This document shows positions 8,830 to 17,657 of a stretch of 64,000 nt of DNA, one piece after another. Source of the stretch: Pseudomonadota bacterium (lineage in GTDB: Bacteria; Pseudomonadota; Alphaproteobacteria; Caulobacterales; Caulobacteraceae); the NCBI GenBank assembly GCA_019348195.1, contig JAHWJX010000002.1, forward strand, positions 21,210 through 85,209. Reading direction: 5' to 3'. The notes beneath the pieces were generated by a model that did no database searches, had not been told where the DNA came from, and was given only the letters and a program-made list of their open reading frames with translations. Within the stretch, counting starts at the first letter, position 1, and the number at the start of each line of letters is the position of its first letter. The position numbers were made by a program, and so were the translations under genes.

Positions 8830-9395
8830 GTTCCCTCCGTCCAGTTTCTTGCCGCAACGCTGCGTCCGCCGCCGAGATGAGCCCCGGCTTCAGGCTGGGA
8901 GCGCGGCGCAGGAGGAGAGTCGCGCCGGCCTTGCTCGCGGCTGTTTCCTGCCTGGCGGCGGCTCCGGCCCCGAGCCCCGCCCCGACTCCGGCCCAGGCAC
9001 CGGCCCCGGCCCCGGCCGAAGAGGCGCGGGCGCGGGCCTTGTTCAAGGAGATCCGCTGCGTGGTCTGCCAGAACGAGAGCATCGACAACTCCCAGGCGGA
9101 GATCGCGGCCGACCTTCGGCGCGTGGTGCGTGAACAGGTCGCGGCCGGTCGGAGCAACGGGGAGGTCCGGGCCTTTCTTGTTGCGCGCTACGGCGAGTTC
9201 GTGATGTTCCGGCCGGCGTTTTCGCCAGGAAATGCGGCGCTCTGGCTGACGCCGTTCCTTGTGGTGCTGGGCGGGCTGGGTCTGCTCGTTGCGCGCGCGC
9301 GACGGGCGCCGCCGGTCGCTCCGTTGGATACGGAAGAGGCGGAGCGGCTCCGCGCCTTGAACGGGACGGAACCGTTTAACCGAAACGTAATTTGA
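8826..9395 (+). CDS. ccmH: Cytochrome c maturation thiol oxidoreductase CcmH
   Basis: 189 residues. The haem-ligation thioredox motif is EIRCVVCQNESIDNSQ with Cys78 and Cys81, and a single C-terminal membrane anchor lies at about 130-150. The N-terminus is longer than usual: 8826 gives a 30-residue Arg-rich leader before the hydrophobic signal segment (APALLAAVSCLAAAP), and an internal ATG at 8877 would give a more typical signal peptide. The 8826 start is preferred because it overlaps the ccmF stop (ATGA). It is the last gene of the ccm operon and reduces apocytochrome thiols before haem attachment. Confidence 0.92.
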   Translation: MSSLRPVSCRNAASAAEMSPGFRLGARRRRRVAPALLAAVSCLAAAPAPSPAPTPAQAPAPAPAEEARARALFKEIRCVVCQNESIDNSQAEIAADLRRVVREQVAAGRSNGEVRAFLVARYGEFVMFRPAFSPGNAALWLTPFLVVLGGLGLLVARARRAPPVAPLDTEEAERLRALNGTEPFNRNVI

Positions 9396-9475
9396 GCTCA
9401 TTGTCCCCAGCGCCGGGGGCGCCTAGGTTTGCTCACAATGATCCGGCCTCATCGGGCTGGAACCGGGAAATCGAC

Positions 9476-11062
9476 ATGCTCGTCAAGTCCAAGGGCTTTC
9501 TCACCGGCGCCGCCGTTGGCGTGCTCCTGACCGGGGCCGCCGCCGCGGGCGCCACGGCCGGCTTCAACGCCGCCAACGACCGGCCGCGCGATGCGTTCGG
9601 GGTCGAGCAGCCGGAGCTGATCCGCACCCAGAACCTGACCTCTTCGCTGGTGCGCCCGCCCGCGGGAGCGCCCTTGTCCTTCGCCGACATCATCGAGCGG
9701 GTCTCGCCCGCCGTGGTGTCTCTGGAGGTCACCGGCCAGGCGCCGCGCTCTGCGGCGGGCGGACGCGGACTTCCGCCGGGCTTCGAGGAGTTCTTCGGTC
9801 TCACCCCGCGGGGCGGACAGGGCGGGAGCAATCGCGGCCAGGCTGAACCCGGCAACGAAAGCGAAGAAGCCGAAACCCAGCGGACCCAGGCCTCGGGCTC
9901 GGGCTTTTTCATCTCGGCCGACGGCTACATCGTGACCAACAACCACGTGGTGGAGAACGCCCGCGAGATCACCGTCCACCTGTCCGACGAGCGCGAACTC
10001 AAGGCGCGGGTCGTCGGACGCGACGAGGACACCGATCTGGCCGTGCTGAAGGTGGAGGGACGCAACTTCCCCTTCGTGCAGTTCGCCACCGGCGCTCAGC
10101 CGCGCGTGGGCGATTGGGTGGTGGCCATCGGCAACCCGTTCCAGCTGAACGGCACGGCCACGGCGGGCATCGTCTCAGCCAAGGGTCGCGACCTGCCCGG
10201 TGAGGCCTTCGTCGACTACCTGCAGATCGACGCGCCCATCAATCGAGGCAATTCGGGCGGGCCGACCTTCGACCTCAACGGCCGGGTGATCGGGGTGAAC
10301 ACGGCCATCTACTCCACCTCCGGCTCCTCGGCAGGCGTGGGCTTCGCCATTCCGTCCGACACGGCCGACCAAGTGGCCCGGCAGCTCATCAGCGGCGGGC
10401 GGATCACCCGCGGCTACCTCGGCGCCACGGTGGGCGACGTTGACCGGGACATCGCCGAAAGCCAGGGCCTGCGGGAGGCCCGGGGCGCCTTCATCAACGA
10501 AGTGGTGCCGAACGGCCCCGCCGCGCGCGCCGGGCTGCAGTCGGGCGATATCGTGCTCAGCGTCAACGGCCGGGCCGTAGGGGATGCGAATGACCTGACG
10601 CGCGCGGTGGCCGGGACCCGAACGGGCCAGAACATCCGTCTGGAGGTCGCGCGCGGAGACGGCCGGCGGACGCTGAACGTGGTTTCCGGTACGCGCCCGT
10701 CGCGTCAGGAACTGGCCAACCTCGACAACGATGCAGCGGGATCGCGCGGCGCTCCCGGCGCTCCCGCCCAGGTGCAGGGCCCGCCGGTGTTGGGGATGAA
10801 CCTGAGCCCGGCGCCCGCAGGGACTCCGGGGCTCCGGGTGGAGCGGGTGGAGAGCAACTCCGACGCCGCCGAGCGGGGCATCCAGCGCGGGGATATTGTC
10901 ACCCGCATCAACGACCGGCCGGTCCGCTCCGTAGCCGAGGTCCAGGCGGCCGTGGAGACGGCGCGGCGGCTGAACCGGCCGTCGGTGCTGGCTTGGATTA
11001 GCCGCAACGGGAACACCGTGCCCGTGCCCATCCGGCTGCAGCCGCGCAGCGCGAACGGCTGA
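9476..11062 (+). CDS. HtrA/Do family periplasmic serine protease
   Basis: 528 residues. An N-terminal signal segment (about 1-27) is followed by a trypsin-like domain with the complete triad His157 (VTNNHVVE), Asp187 (EDTDLAVLK) and Ser260 (NRGNSGGPTF). Two PDZ domains follow (about 340-430 and 450-525). A disordered Gly/Glu linker (about 112-139) interrupts the protease domain. The ATG at 9476 is chosen because the signal peptide starts there; a TTG at 9392 would add 28 residues of no apparent function. It handles misfolded envelope proteins. The response regulator gene begins 4 bases after its stop. Confidence 0.92.
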   Translation: MLVKSKGFLTGAAVGVLLTGAAAAGATAGFNAANDRPRDAFGVEQPELIRTQNLTSSLVRPPAGAPLSFADIIERVSPAVVSLEVTGQAPRSAAGGRGLPPGFEEFFGLTPRGGQGGSNRGQAEPGNESEEAETQRTQASGSGFFISADGYIVTNNHVVENAREITVHLSDERELKARVVGRDEDTDLAVLKVEGRNFPFVQFATGAQPRVGDWVVAIGNPFQLNGTATAGIVSAKGRDLPGEAFVDYLQIDAPINRGNSGGPTFDLNGRVIGVNTAIYSTSGSSAGVGFAIPSDTADQVARQLISGGRITRGYLGATVGDVDRDIAESQGLREARGAFINEVVPNGPAARAGLQSGDIVLSVNGRAVGDANDLTRAVAGTRTGQNIRLEVARGDGRRTLNVVSGTRPSRQELANLDNDAAGSRGAPGAPAQVQGPPVLGMNLSPAPAGTPGLRVERVESNSDAAERGIQRGDIVTRINDRPVRSVAEVQAAVETARRLNRPSVLAWISRNGNTVPVPIRLQPRSANG

Positions 11063-11066
11063 CCGG

Positions 11067-11738
11067 GTGCGGCTGCTGATCGTCGAAGACGACGAGGAGG
11101 CTTCGGCAACCATGTGCCGCGGCCTCGGCGAGGCCGGGCACCAGTGCGTCACCGCACCGGACGGGGCCTCGGGCCTGCGGGCCGCGCAGAAGGGCGGCTT
11201 CGACGTGCTGGTGGTTGACCGCATGATGCCGCGCATGGACGGCGTGACCATGGTGGAGGAGTTGCGGCGCGACGGCGACAACACCCCCGTGCTCTTCCTC
11301 TCGGCCTTGGGAGAGATCGAGGACCGGGTCGCCGGGCTGAAAGCGGGCGGCGACGACTATCTTGTGAAGCCCTACGCCCTGGCTGAGCTGGTCGCGCGGG
11401 TGGAGGCCCTGGCGCGTCGCCGTGAGACCGGGTCGGTGCAGACCCAGCTCCGCGTCGGCGAGCTGGAGATGGATCTGATCGGCCGCACCGTCCACCGCGC
11501 CGGCAAGGACATCGACCTGCAGCCGCGCGAATTCCAGCTGCTCGAGTTCCTGATGCGTCACGCCGGCCAGTCGGTGACGCGCACCATGCTGCTGGAGAAG
11601 GTCTGGGAGTACCACTTCGACCCGCAGACCAATGTCATCGACGTGCACATCTCGCGGCTGCGCTCCAAGATCGACAAGGGATTCGCCAAGCCCATGCTGC
11701 AAACCGTGCGTGGGGCGGGTTATCGGCTGGAGGCCTGA
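11067..11738 (+). CDS. OmpR/PhoB family response regulator
   Basis: 223 residues. The receiver domain has the acidic pair E7/D8/D9, phosphoacceptor Asp51 (VLVVDRMMP) and Lys101 (YLVKPYA). A winged-helix DNA-binding domain follows (about 125-220), ending with the typical VRGAGYRLEA. The GTG start at 11067 lies 4 bases after the protease stop. The cognate kinase follows after about 60 bases. The arrangement suggests control of envelope proteolysis, but no target site can be assigned. Confidence 0.92.
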   Translation: MRLLIVEDDEEASATMCRGLGEAGHQCVTAPDGASGLRAAQKGGFDVLVVDRMMPRMDGVTMVEELRRDGDNTPVLFLSALGEIEDRVAGLKAGGDDYLVKPYALAELVARVEALARRRETGSVQTQLRVGELEMDLIGRTVHRAGKDIDLQPREFQLLEFLMRHAGQSVTRTMLLEKVWEYHFDPQTNVIDVHISRLRSKIDKGFAKPMLQTVRGAGYRLEA

Positions 11739-11796
11739 CGCCTCCCCCCGATATGGGGGTTGTCCCTTGAGCGACGCCGGGCGAGCTTAGCCGTTG

Positions 11797-13170
11797 ATGC
11801 GTGCGCCCGCCCTTTTTCGAACCACGCCGTTCCGGATGACCCTGTTGTTCCTGGCGCTGTTCGCGGCCGGGGCAGGGGCTTTCCTGATCTACATCTACCT
11901 GGCCACCGCGGGCGAGGTGAACAGGCGCGCGCGGGCCGAGATCAACCGCGAGGTGCAAACGGTGAACCGCGCCTATGTGCGCGGCGGCGTGAACGCCGTC
12001 AACCAGTTGGTGATCGAGCGCTCTATCACCGATCCCCTCTATGTGGGCCTCTTGATGCGGCCTGATGGGCGCAAGATCAGCGGCACGCTGGAGACCACCC
12101 CCGCCGAGCCGGCCACGGGAGTGGACGACTGGGTGTCGTTCAGCCTCAGCGGACGCGAATCGGTCGGCCGGCAAATCCGGCTCCCGTCCGGCGAGCTGTT
12201 GTTCGTGGGCGTCGATGTGGAGGACCAACGGGGCTATGTGCTCCGGGTCGCACGGGCGTCCTGGGGCGCGGGCGCGCTGGTGCTCTTGCTGGGACTGGCC
12301 GGAGGCGTGCTGATCAGCCGGCGCGCCAGCAACTACATGGCCGGGCTGAGCGGGGCGGTGTCCGCCGTGCGGGCCGGCGACCTGCAGGCGCGCGCGCCCT
12401 TGCGTGGAACGGGGGACGAATACGACGAGCTCGCGGGCGGCATGAACGACATGTTGGACCGCATCGAGAAGCTGATGGGCGGCGTGCGCCACGCGGGCGA
12501 CGCGATCGCCCACGACCTGCGGACGCCCTTGACCCGGCTGCGCTCGCGGCTCGAAGTGGCGCTCCTGGAGGTGGAGGCCGGACGGGGTGATCCGCAGGGG
12601 GCGCTGGAACAAGCGCTGCAGGATGCGGACGACTTGTTGAAGACCTTCGGGGCCGTCCTGGCGATTTCTCGATTGCAGGCGGCGGGGCAGGCGCCCGATC
12701 CTGCGCCCTTCGACGCAGGCGAGCTTGCGGCGGGCGTGGCCGAACTCTACGAGCCGGTCTGCGAGGACAAGGGCGTGGAGTTCCTGGCCGAGTTGGATCC
12801 GGACCTGGTGGCCACCGGCAACAAGGCCTTCGTGGCCCAGGCCTTGGCCAATCTGATCGACAACGCGGTGAAATACACCCCGCCGGGCGGTGCGGTGAGG
12901 GTGCGGGCGCGTCGACGCTCGTCCGGCGAGGTGGAGTTTTCGGTCACCGACACCGGACCGGGGGTGCCCGAAGCCGACCGGGCGCGGATCGCGCAGCGAT
13001 TCGTCAGGCTGGAGAACAGCCGGAGCGAGCCGGGCGTGGGGTTGGGGCTGTCGCTCGTGGCCGCGGTGGCTGAGGCGCACGGAGGACGGTTGGAGATCAC
13101 GGAGGGCCCGGGTGAGGCGAACGGCTTCGGGCCGGGGCTGCGGACCGCACTCGTACTGGCCGGGAGCTGA
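11797..13170 (+). CDS. Membrane sensor histidine kinase
   Basis: 457 residues. Two membrane spans (about 13-36 and 156-175) flank a periplasmic sensor of about 120 residues, followed by a HAMP domain, a HisKA domain with phospho-His239 (AIAHDLRTPLTRLRSRLE) and an HATPase_c domain (N box NLIDNAVKYTP, G1 DTGPGVP, G2 GVGLGLSLV). The ATG at 11797 is preferred to the TTG one codon upstream. It is the partner of the preceding OmpR-type regulator by position. A small palindrome (CCCCC-gatat-GGGGG, 11745-11759) lies between the two genes. Confidence 0.92.
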   Translation: MRAPALFRTTPFRMTLLFLALFAAGAGAFLIYIYLATAGEVNRRARAEINREVQTVNRAYVRGGVNAVNQLVIERSITDPLYVGLLMRPDGRKISGTLETTPAEPATGVDDWVSFSLSGRESVGRQIRLPSGELLFVGVDVEDQRGYVLRVARASWGAGALVLLLGLAGGVLISRRASNYMAGLSGAVSAVRAGDLQARAPLRGTGDEYDELAGGMNDMLDRIEKLMGGVRHAGDAIAHDLRTPLTRLRSRLEVALLEVEAGRGDPQGALEQALQDADDLLKTFGAVLAISRLQAAGQAPDPAPFDAGELAAGVAELYEPVCEDKGVEFLAELDPDLVATGNKAFVAQALANLIDNAVKYTPPGGAVRVRARRRSSGEVEFSVTDTGPGVPEADRARIAQRFVRLENSRSEPGVGLGLSLVAAVAEAHGGRLEITEGPGEANGFGPGLRTALVLAGS

Positions 13171-13171
13171 G

Positions 13172-16051
13172 GTGAGCGGGGTTGCGCTGGCGAGCAGCTT
13201 GCGGCCATGCGGGCCGGTGGTGGATGGGGAGGCCGCCTCCCGGATCCGGGAGGCTCTGCCGCCTTCGGAGGTGCTGGCTGCGGCCTGGCCTGCGCTGGCC
13301 CCGGTGGCGGCCGCGGCCCCATACCTCGCCCGATTGATGCAGCAACGGCCCGAAGGTTTGGTTCGAACGCTGGAGTTATCGCCGGAAGCGCGCTCGGCGG
13401 AGATCGTCGCGGCCGCGCGGGCCGTGGCAGGAGAGGAGACGGGAACGGCGCTGCGCCGGCTCAAGGCCGACGCCCATCTGGCCATCGCCCTGGCCGACCT
13501 GGGCGGCGCGTGGGACTGGGTGGGCGCCACCGGCGCCATGACCCGTTTCGCCGACGCGGTGCTGGAGGCGGCCTTGGCCGAGGCGGTCAGGCTGGAGGTG
13601 GCGCGCGGCCGCATGTCGGCCTGCGAGGCGAACGGGGCCGGGCCGGCACCCGGTTTGTTCGTGCTGGCCATGGGCAAGCACGGCGCGGGCGAGCTGAACT
13701 ACTCCAGCGACATCGACATCTCCTTCTTTTTTGAGCCGGAGCGGCTGCCCGCGGTGGGTGACCCGGCGGCCCTGGCCATCCGGCTGGCGCAGGCGACGTC
13801 CACCCTGCTGAACGAGCGCACGGCCGACGGCTATGTCTTTCGTACCGACCTCAGGCTCCGGCCGGACCCGGCCGCCACGCCGCCGGCCGTGCCCGTGGGG
13901 GCGGCGCTCACCTACTATGAGACCGCCGGCCAGAACTGGGAGCGGGCGGCCTTCATCAAGGCCCGGGTGGCCGCCGGCGACCAGAGGGCCGGGACGGCCT
14001 TTCTGCGCGAGCTGACGCCCTTTGTTTGGCGGCGCAGCCTGGACTACGGCGCCATCGCCGACGTGCACGCCATCAAGCGGCAGATCCTGGCCGGGCAGGC
14101 GGAAGGGGGGATCAAGCCCGCAGGGGCGGACCTCAAGCTGGGGCGGGGCGGCATTCGGGAGATCGAGTTCTTCGTTCAAACCCAGCAGTTGATCCTGGGG
14201 GGACGCAATCCCGCGCTCCGGTCGAGGCGCACGGTGGAGGCGCTCGAGGCTCTGCGCGACGCCGGGCATGTGGACGCCGGCACGGCCGAGGAACTCACGG
14301 CCGCCTATGGCCGGCTCCGGGCTTGGGAACATCGCGTGCAGATGGTGGGCGACGAGCAGACCCACCGGCTGCCGGCCGAGGACGCGGGGCGGCGGCGGAT
14401 CGCGGCCCTGTCCGGGTTCGGCGACCTCCGCCGGTTCGATGCGGAGGTGCGCCGGACCCTGCGAGGGGTGGACCGCTTGTACGCCGGATTGTTCGCCGGA
14501 GAGGAGCCGCTGAGCTCGCGCTTCGGCAGCCTGGTGTTCACGGGCGTGGAGGACGATCCGGAGACGATGCGGACCCTGGAGCGAATGGGGTTCACGCAGG
14601 CGGCGCAGGTGTCCGCCACCATCCGCCACTGGCACCATGGCCGTATCCGGGCCACATCCACGGCCCGCGGGCGGGAGCTGTTCACCCGTCTGGCGCCCCG
14701 GCTGCTCGAGGCGGCGCGGCGGACCGGGGCGCCCGACGCGGCCTTCAGCCGGTTCTCAAGCTTCTTCTCGGGGCTCAGCGCGGGCGCCCCGGTGCAGTCG
14801 ATGCTGCTGGCCGAGCCGGCGGTGCTGGAGCAGTTGGTGGAGGTGCTGGCGTTCGCGCCGGACCTGGCCCGGACCTTGTCCAGGCACCCGGGCGCGCTGG
14901 ACGCCCTGCTGGACGCCCGCTTCCGCGAGCCGATCGGAATGTCCGGAGCCGGCGAGGCCGTGCGCGCCGGCGTGGGGGAGGGCCTCGGGTTGGAGGCGGC
15001 CATGGGGGCGGTTCGTCGGATCGCGCGGGAGCAGCGCTTCCGCATCGGGCTACAGATCCTGACGGGGGCTGCGAAAGGAGACGAGGCCGGGCTGGCCTAT
15101 ACCGATCTGGCGGAGGTCTGTCTCCAGGCGCTCGCGCCGCGCGCCCTGGCCGAGGTGGAGCGGCGCGGGGGGGGCTTCCCAGGCGCGGTCGCGGTGCTGG
15201 CCCTGGGCAAGGCGGGCTCACGAGAGATGACGGCGCGCTCGGACCTGGATCTCTTGATCGTGTACGCGGCGGAGGCGGGGGCCGCCTCTACGGAAAAGGG
15301 GTGGCGGGCGGAGACGGTCTATGGGCGGTTCGCGCAGCAACTGATCGCGGCCTTGTCGGCGCCCATGGCGGACGGTGGCCTTTATTCGGTGGACATGCGG
15401 CTCCGGCCGGCAGGGACGGACGGTCCCCTGGCGGTCAGCCTGCCGGTGTTCCAGAGCTACTACGCCCGAGAAGCCGAGACGTGGGAGCGTATGGCCTTGA
15501 CGCGCAGCCGGGTGCTCTGGGCGAGCCCCCCGGGGTTCGCCGAACAGGTGGAGCACGCGCGTGAGGCCCTGCTGCGCCGTCCAGCTGAGCGGGGCGGCAT
15601 GGTCCGGGACGCCCGAGCCATGCGGGCTCTGCTGGAGAGGGAGAAGCCGCCCAACGGGGTGTGGGACTTGAAGGCCGCACCGGGCGGTCTCCTGGACGTG
15701 GAGTTCGCGGCGCAACTGCTCCAGCTGGCGCACGCGGCCGAAGGCGGGCCCTTGCGGCAAGGCGTTGCGGAGGCCCTCGAAGACTTGGCCGCCTCCGGCC
15801 GGCTCGCAGCTCGGCATGCGGCGCCTCTGCTTGCGGGCTGGCGGTTGCAGTCGAACCTGGCGCAACTGCTTGCAGCGGCGCTGGAGGAGGGGGCCGATCC
15901 CCTGGGAGAGCCGGATCCATTCCGGCGCAAGCTGGCCCGGACGGCGGGCGTGCGTGGCGTGCGAGCTCTAGACGCAAGGCTCCGACGCGTGCAGTCGGCG
16001 GTCCGGCGCGCCTGGCTTCAGGTCGCCGTGGCGACGGAGTCGGCCCACTGA
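13172..16051 (+). CDS. glnE: Bifunctional glutamine synthetase adenylyltransferase/adenylyl-removing enzyme
   Basis: 959 residues, normal for GlnE. Two nucleotidyltransferase domains are visible: the first has GELNYSSDIDISFF (Asp180, Asp182), the second REMTARSDLDLLIV near residue 690. One half adenylylates and the other deadenylylates glutamine synthetase under PII control. The GTG at 13172 follows the kinase stop by one base; an upstream ATG in frame would lie inside the kinase gene. Coupling of a nitrogen-control enzyme to an HtrA/two-component block is a positional fact, with no functional link proven. Confidence 0.92.
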   Translation: MSGVALASSLRPCGPVVDGEAASRIREALPPSEVLAAAWPALAPVAAAAPYLARLMQQRPEGLVRTLELSPEARSAEIVAAARAVAGEETGTALRRLKADAHLAIALADLGGAWDWVGATGAMTRFADAVLEAALAEAVRLEVARGRMSACEANGAGPAPGLFVLAMGKHGAGELNYSSDIDISFFFEPERLPAVGDPAALAIRLAQATSTLLNERTADGYVFRTDLRLRPDPAATPPAVPVGAALTYYETAGQNWERAAFIKARVAAGDQRAGTAFLRELTPFVWRRSLDYGAIADVHAIKRQILAGQAEGGIKPAGADLKLGRGGIREIEFFVQTQQLILGGRNPALRSRRTVEALEALRDAGHVDAGTAEELTAAYGRLRAWEHRVQMVGDEQTHRLPAEDAGRRRIAALSGFGDLRRFDAEVRRTLRGVDRLYAGLFAGEEPLSSRFGSLVFTGVEDDPETMRTLERMGFTQAAQVSATIRHWHHGRIRATSTARGRELFTRLAPRLLEAARRTGAPDAAFSRFSSFFSGLSAGAPVQSMLLAEPAVLEQLVEVLAFAPDLARTLSRHPGALDALLDARFREPIGMSGAGEAVRAGVGEGLGLEAAMGAVRRIAREQRFRIGLQILTGAAKGDEAGLAYTDLAEVCLQALAPRALAEVERRGGGFPGAVAVLALGKAGSREMTARSDLDLLIVYAAEAGAASTEKGWRAETVYGRFAQQLIAALSAPMADGGLYSVDMRLRPAGTDGPLAVSLPVFQSYYAREAETWERMALTRSRVLWASPPGFAEQVEHAREALLRRPAERGGMVRDARAMRALLEREKPPNGVWDLKAAPGGLLDVEFAAQLLQLAHAAEGGPLRQGVAEALEDLAASGRLAARHAAPLLAGWRLQSNLAQLLAAALEEGADPLGEPDPFRRKLARTAGVRGVRALDARLRRVQSAVRRAWLQVAVATESAH

Positions 16052-16099
16052 GCCGTTGAAGAGGGCAAGGGACCAGGTTTCGACTTCGGAGCACCACCC

Positions 16100-16705
16100 A
16101 TGTTGAAGACGACCTTGCTGGCGGCGATCGCGACCCTGGCGCTGGCTGGCGCGGCCGCGGCCGGGGAGGCCGGGCCGGCACATCGAACGGACCGAGACGG
16201 TGACCGGCGCATCTCCCTGGTCGAGATGCAGGCCGCCCAAGCCGAGCGGTTCGACCGGCTGGACGTGGACCGCGACGGGCGGCTCACTCGCCAGGAGCGC
16301 CAGTTGGGCCGTCAGGCGCTCCGCGCGGAGCGCCAAACCCAGCACGCGCAACGCCAGGCCGCCGCCTTCGCGCGACGCGACCGCGACCGTGACGGTGCGC
16401 TGACCCAGGCTGAAGCGCCGGAACGAATGGCGGCGCGCTTCGCCCAGTTCGACGCGAACGGCGACGGACGGCTGACGGCTGGGGAACTGCAGGCTGGTCG
16501 GGTCGCAATGCGTGGCCAGCGTGGGCCGAAGCGTGCGGGGAGACAGCGGCTCGGCGCCGACGTCGACGGTGACGGGGCCATCTCCCGCGCTGAGGCCGAT
16601 GCGCAGATCCGGGCGCGGTTCGCACGGGTCGACCTCAACCGTGACGGCTATCTCACGCTCGACGAGCGCCGCGCACACCGCCAGAGCCGGCGCGGCCAGG
16701 GCTGA
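16100..16705 (+). CDS. Exported EF-hand protein with six calcium-binding loops
   Basis: 201 residues. A signal peptide covers about 1-21 (MLKTTLLAAIATLALAGAAA). Six canonical 12-residue EF-hand loops start at Asp31, Asp55, Asp94, Asp118, Asp154 and Asp178, each with acidic or Asn residues at positions 1, 3 and 5 and Glu at 12, for example DVDRDGRLTRQE and DANGDGRLTAGE. Linkers are Arg/Gln/Ala-rich. It should bind calcium in the periplasm. It sits about 90 bases upstream of an ECF sigma factor and two membrane-anchored genes on the same strand. Confidence 0.85.
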   Translation: MLKTTLLAAIATLALAGAAAAGEAGPAHRTDRDGDRRISLVEMQAAQAERFDRLDVDRDGRLTRQERQLGRQALRAERQTQHAQRQAAAFARRDRDRDGALTQAEAPERMAARFAQFDANGDGRLTAGELQAGRVAMRGQRGPKRAGRQRLGADVDGDGAISRAEADAQIRARFARVDLNRDGYLTLDERRAHRQSRRGQG

Positions 16706-16796
16706 GCGGGGAGGCGAGGACTGCGGGCATGACGGCGCCTACGGCATCGGTCATGCTCGGGGCCGCCGCGTTGGGAAGCGCGGGTGAGAGGGGCGG

Positions 16797-17360
16797 TTGC
16801 AGGCGGTCGAGGATCCGGACGGCGAACTGGTGCAAAGGGCCGGCCGGGGCGACCCGACTGCAGCCCAGGCGCTGGTGGCGCGGAAACTGCCGCGTGTGCT
16901 GGCGCTCGCCTACCGCACCCTTGACGACGCGGCCGAGGCGGAGGACGTGGCGCAGGAGGCCATGCTGAAGGTCTGGCGCCATGCGCCCGCCTGGAGGCCG
17001 GGCAAGGCCCGGTTCGACACCTGGCTGCACCGGGTGGCGCTGAACCTCTGCTATGACCGACTGCGGCGGCGGCGCGAGCAGCCGGTGGCCGACTTGCCGG
17101 AGCGGGTCGATCCCGGCTTCGGCCCCGATCGCGGACTTCGCGCCGCCGATGTGGGCCGGCGCGTGGCCGCCGCATTGCAGGCCTTGCCGGAGCGGCAGCG
17201 GGACGCGGTGGTGCTGTGTCACTACCAGGAGCTGGGCAACATCGAAGCGGCGGAGGTCATGGGGGTGAGCGTGGAGGCTTTGGAAAGCCTGCTCTCGCGC
17301 GGGCGCCGCAGCCTGCGGGGCGCCTTGGCGGACATGAAAAACGAAGTGGCGGAGGTCTGA
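16797..17360 (+). CDS. ECF subfamily RNA polymerase sigma factor
   Basis: 187 residues. Sigma region 2 (about 20-90) has DDAAEAEDVAQEAMLKVWRH and the R-F-D-T-W-L-x-R-V-A-x-N motif of region 2.3-2.4. Region 4 (about 125-180) has LPERQRDAVVLCHYQELGN and a helix-turn-helix ending in SLLSRGRRSLR. No ATG fits the frame, so the TTG at 16797, preceded by GAGAGG, is taken as the start. The two downstream genes overlap or abut it, as in CnrH/CnrY/CnrX-type units. Confidence 0.88.
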   Translation: MQAVEDPDGELVQRAGRGDPTAAQALVARKLPRVLALAYRTLDDAAEAEDVAQEAMLKVWRHAPAWRPGKARFDTWLHRVALNLCYDRLRRRREQPVADLPERVDPGFGPDRGLRAADVGRRVAAALQALPERQRDAVVLCHYQELGNIEAAEVMGVSVEALESLLSRGRRSLRGALADMKNEVAEV

Positions 17361-17363
17361 GCG

Positions 17364-17657
17364 ATGGACGCCGAACGATGGGATCAGTTGCTGGACGCAT
17401 ATCGGGCCCCGCTGCCGAGCCCCGTGCTTCGGGCGCGGGTGCTGGCGGCCGCGCCCAGGCCTCCGACCTGGAGCCGCGTCGCAGGACGCCGGATGCGGGC
17501 CTGGGCGCCGGGCGCGGGCTTGGCGGCGGCGGGCTTGGCCGGGGTGCTGTTCGGAGTGGTGCTGTCGGGCTCGGGTCTCGAGACGTCGGCCGACACCTTG
17601 CTGGCCGAGGCTGGGCCCTATGACGAGGCGGTGCTGAACGTGGATGGGGGGCGGTGA
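17364..17657 (+). CDS. Small single-pass membrane protein, probable anti-sigma factor
   Basis: 97 residues. A cytoplasmic N-terminal part of about 45 residues is followed by one membrane span (about 50-70, GAGLAAAGLAGVLFGVVLSG) and a short periplasmic tail. It begins 3 bases after the sigma factor stop and ends in a GTGA overlap with the next gene. Size, topology and position match small anti-sigma factors such as CnrY. Sequence similarity alone would not identify it, so the role is inferred from context. Confidence 0.7.
   Translation: MDAERWDQLLDAYRAPLPSPVLRARVLAAAPRPPTWSRVAGRRMRAWAPGAGLAAAGLAGVLFGVVLSGSGLETSADTLLAEAGPYDEAVLNVDGGR

Noticed and set aside
9365..9390. GGAAC followed by CGTAA near the end of ccmH as a stress promoter for the HtrA gene
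   Set aside because: The spacing is only 13 bases, against the required 16-17, so it does not fit EcfG.
11745..11759. CCCCC-gatat-GGGGG palindrome as a terminator between the regulator and kinase genes
   Set aside because: Stem of five pairs and only TTGTCCC following; too weak to split a two-component pair.
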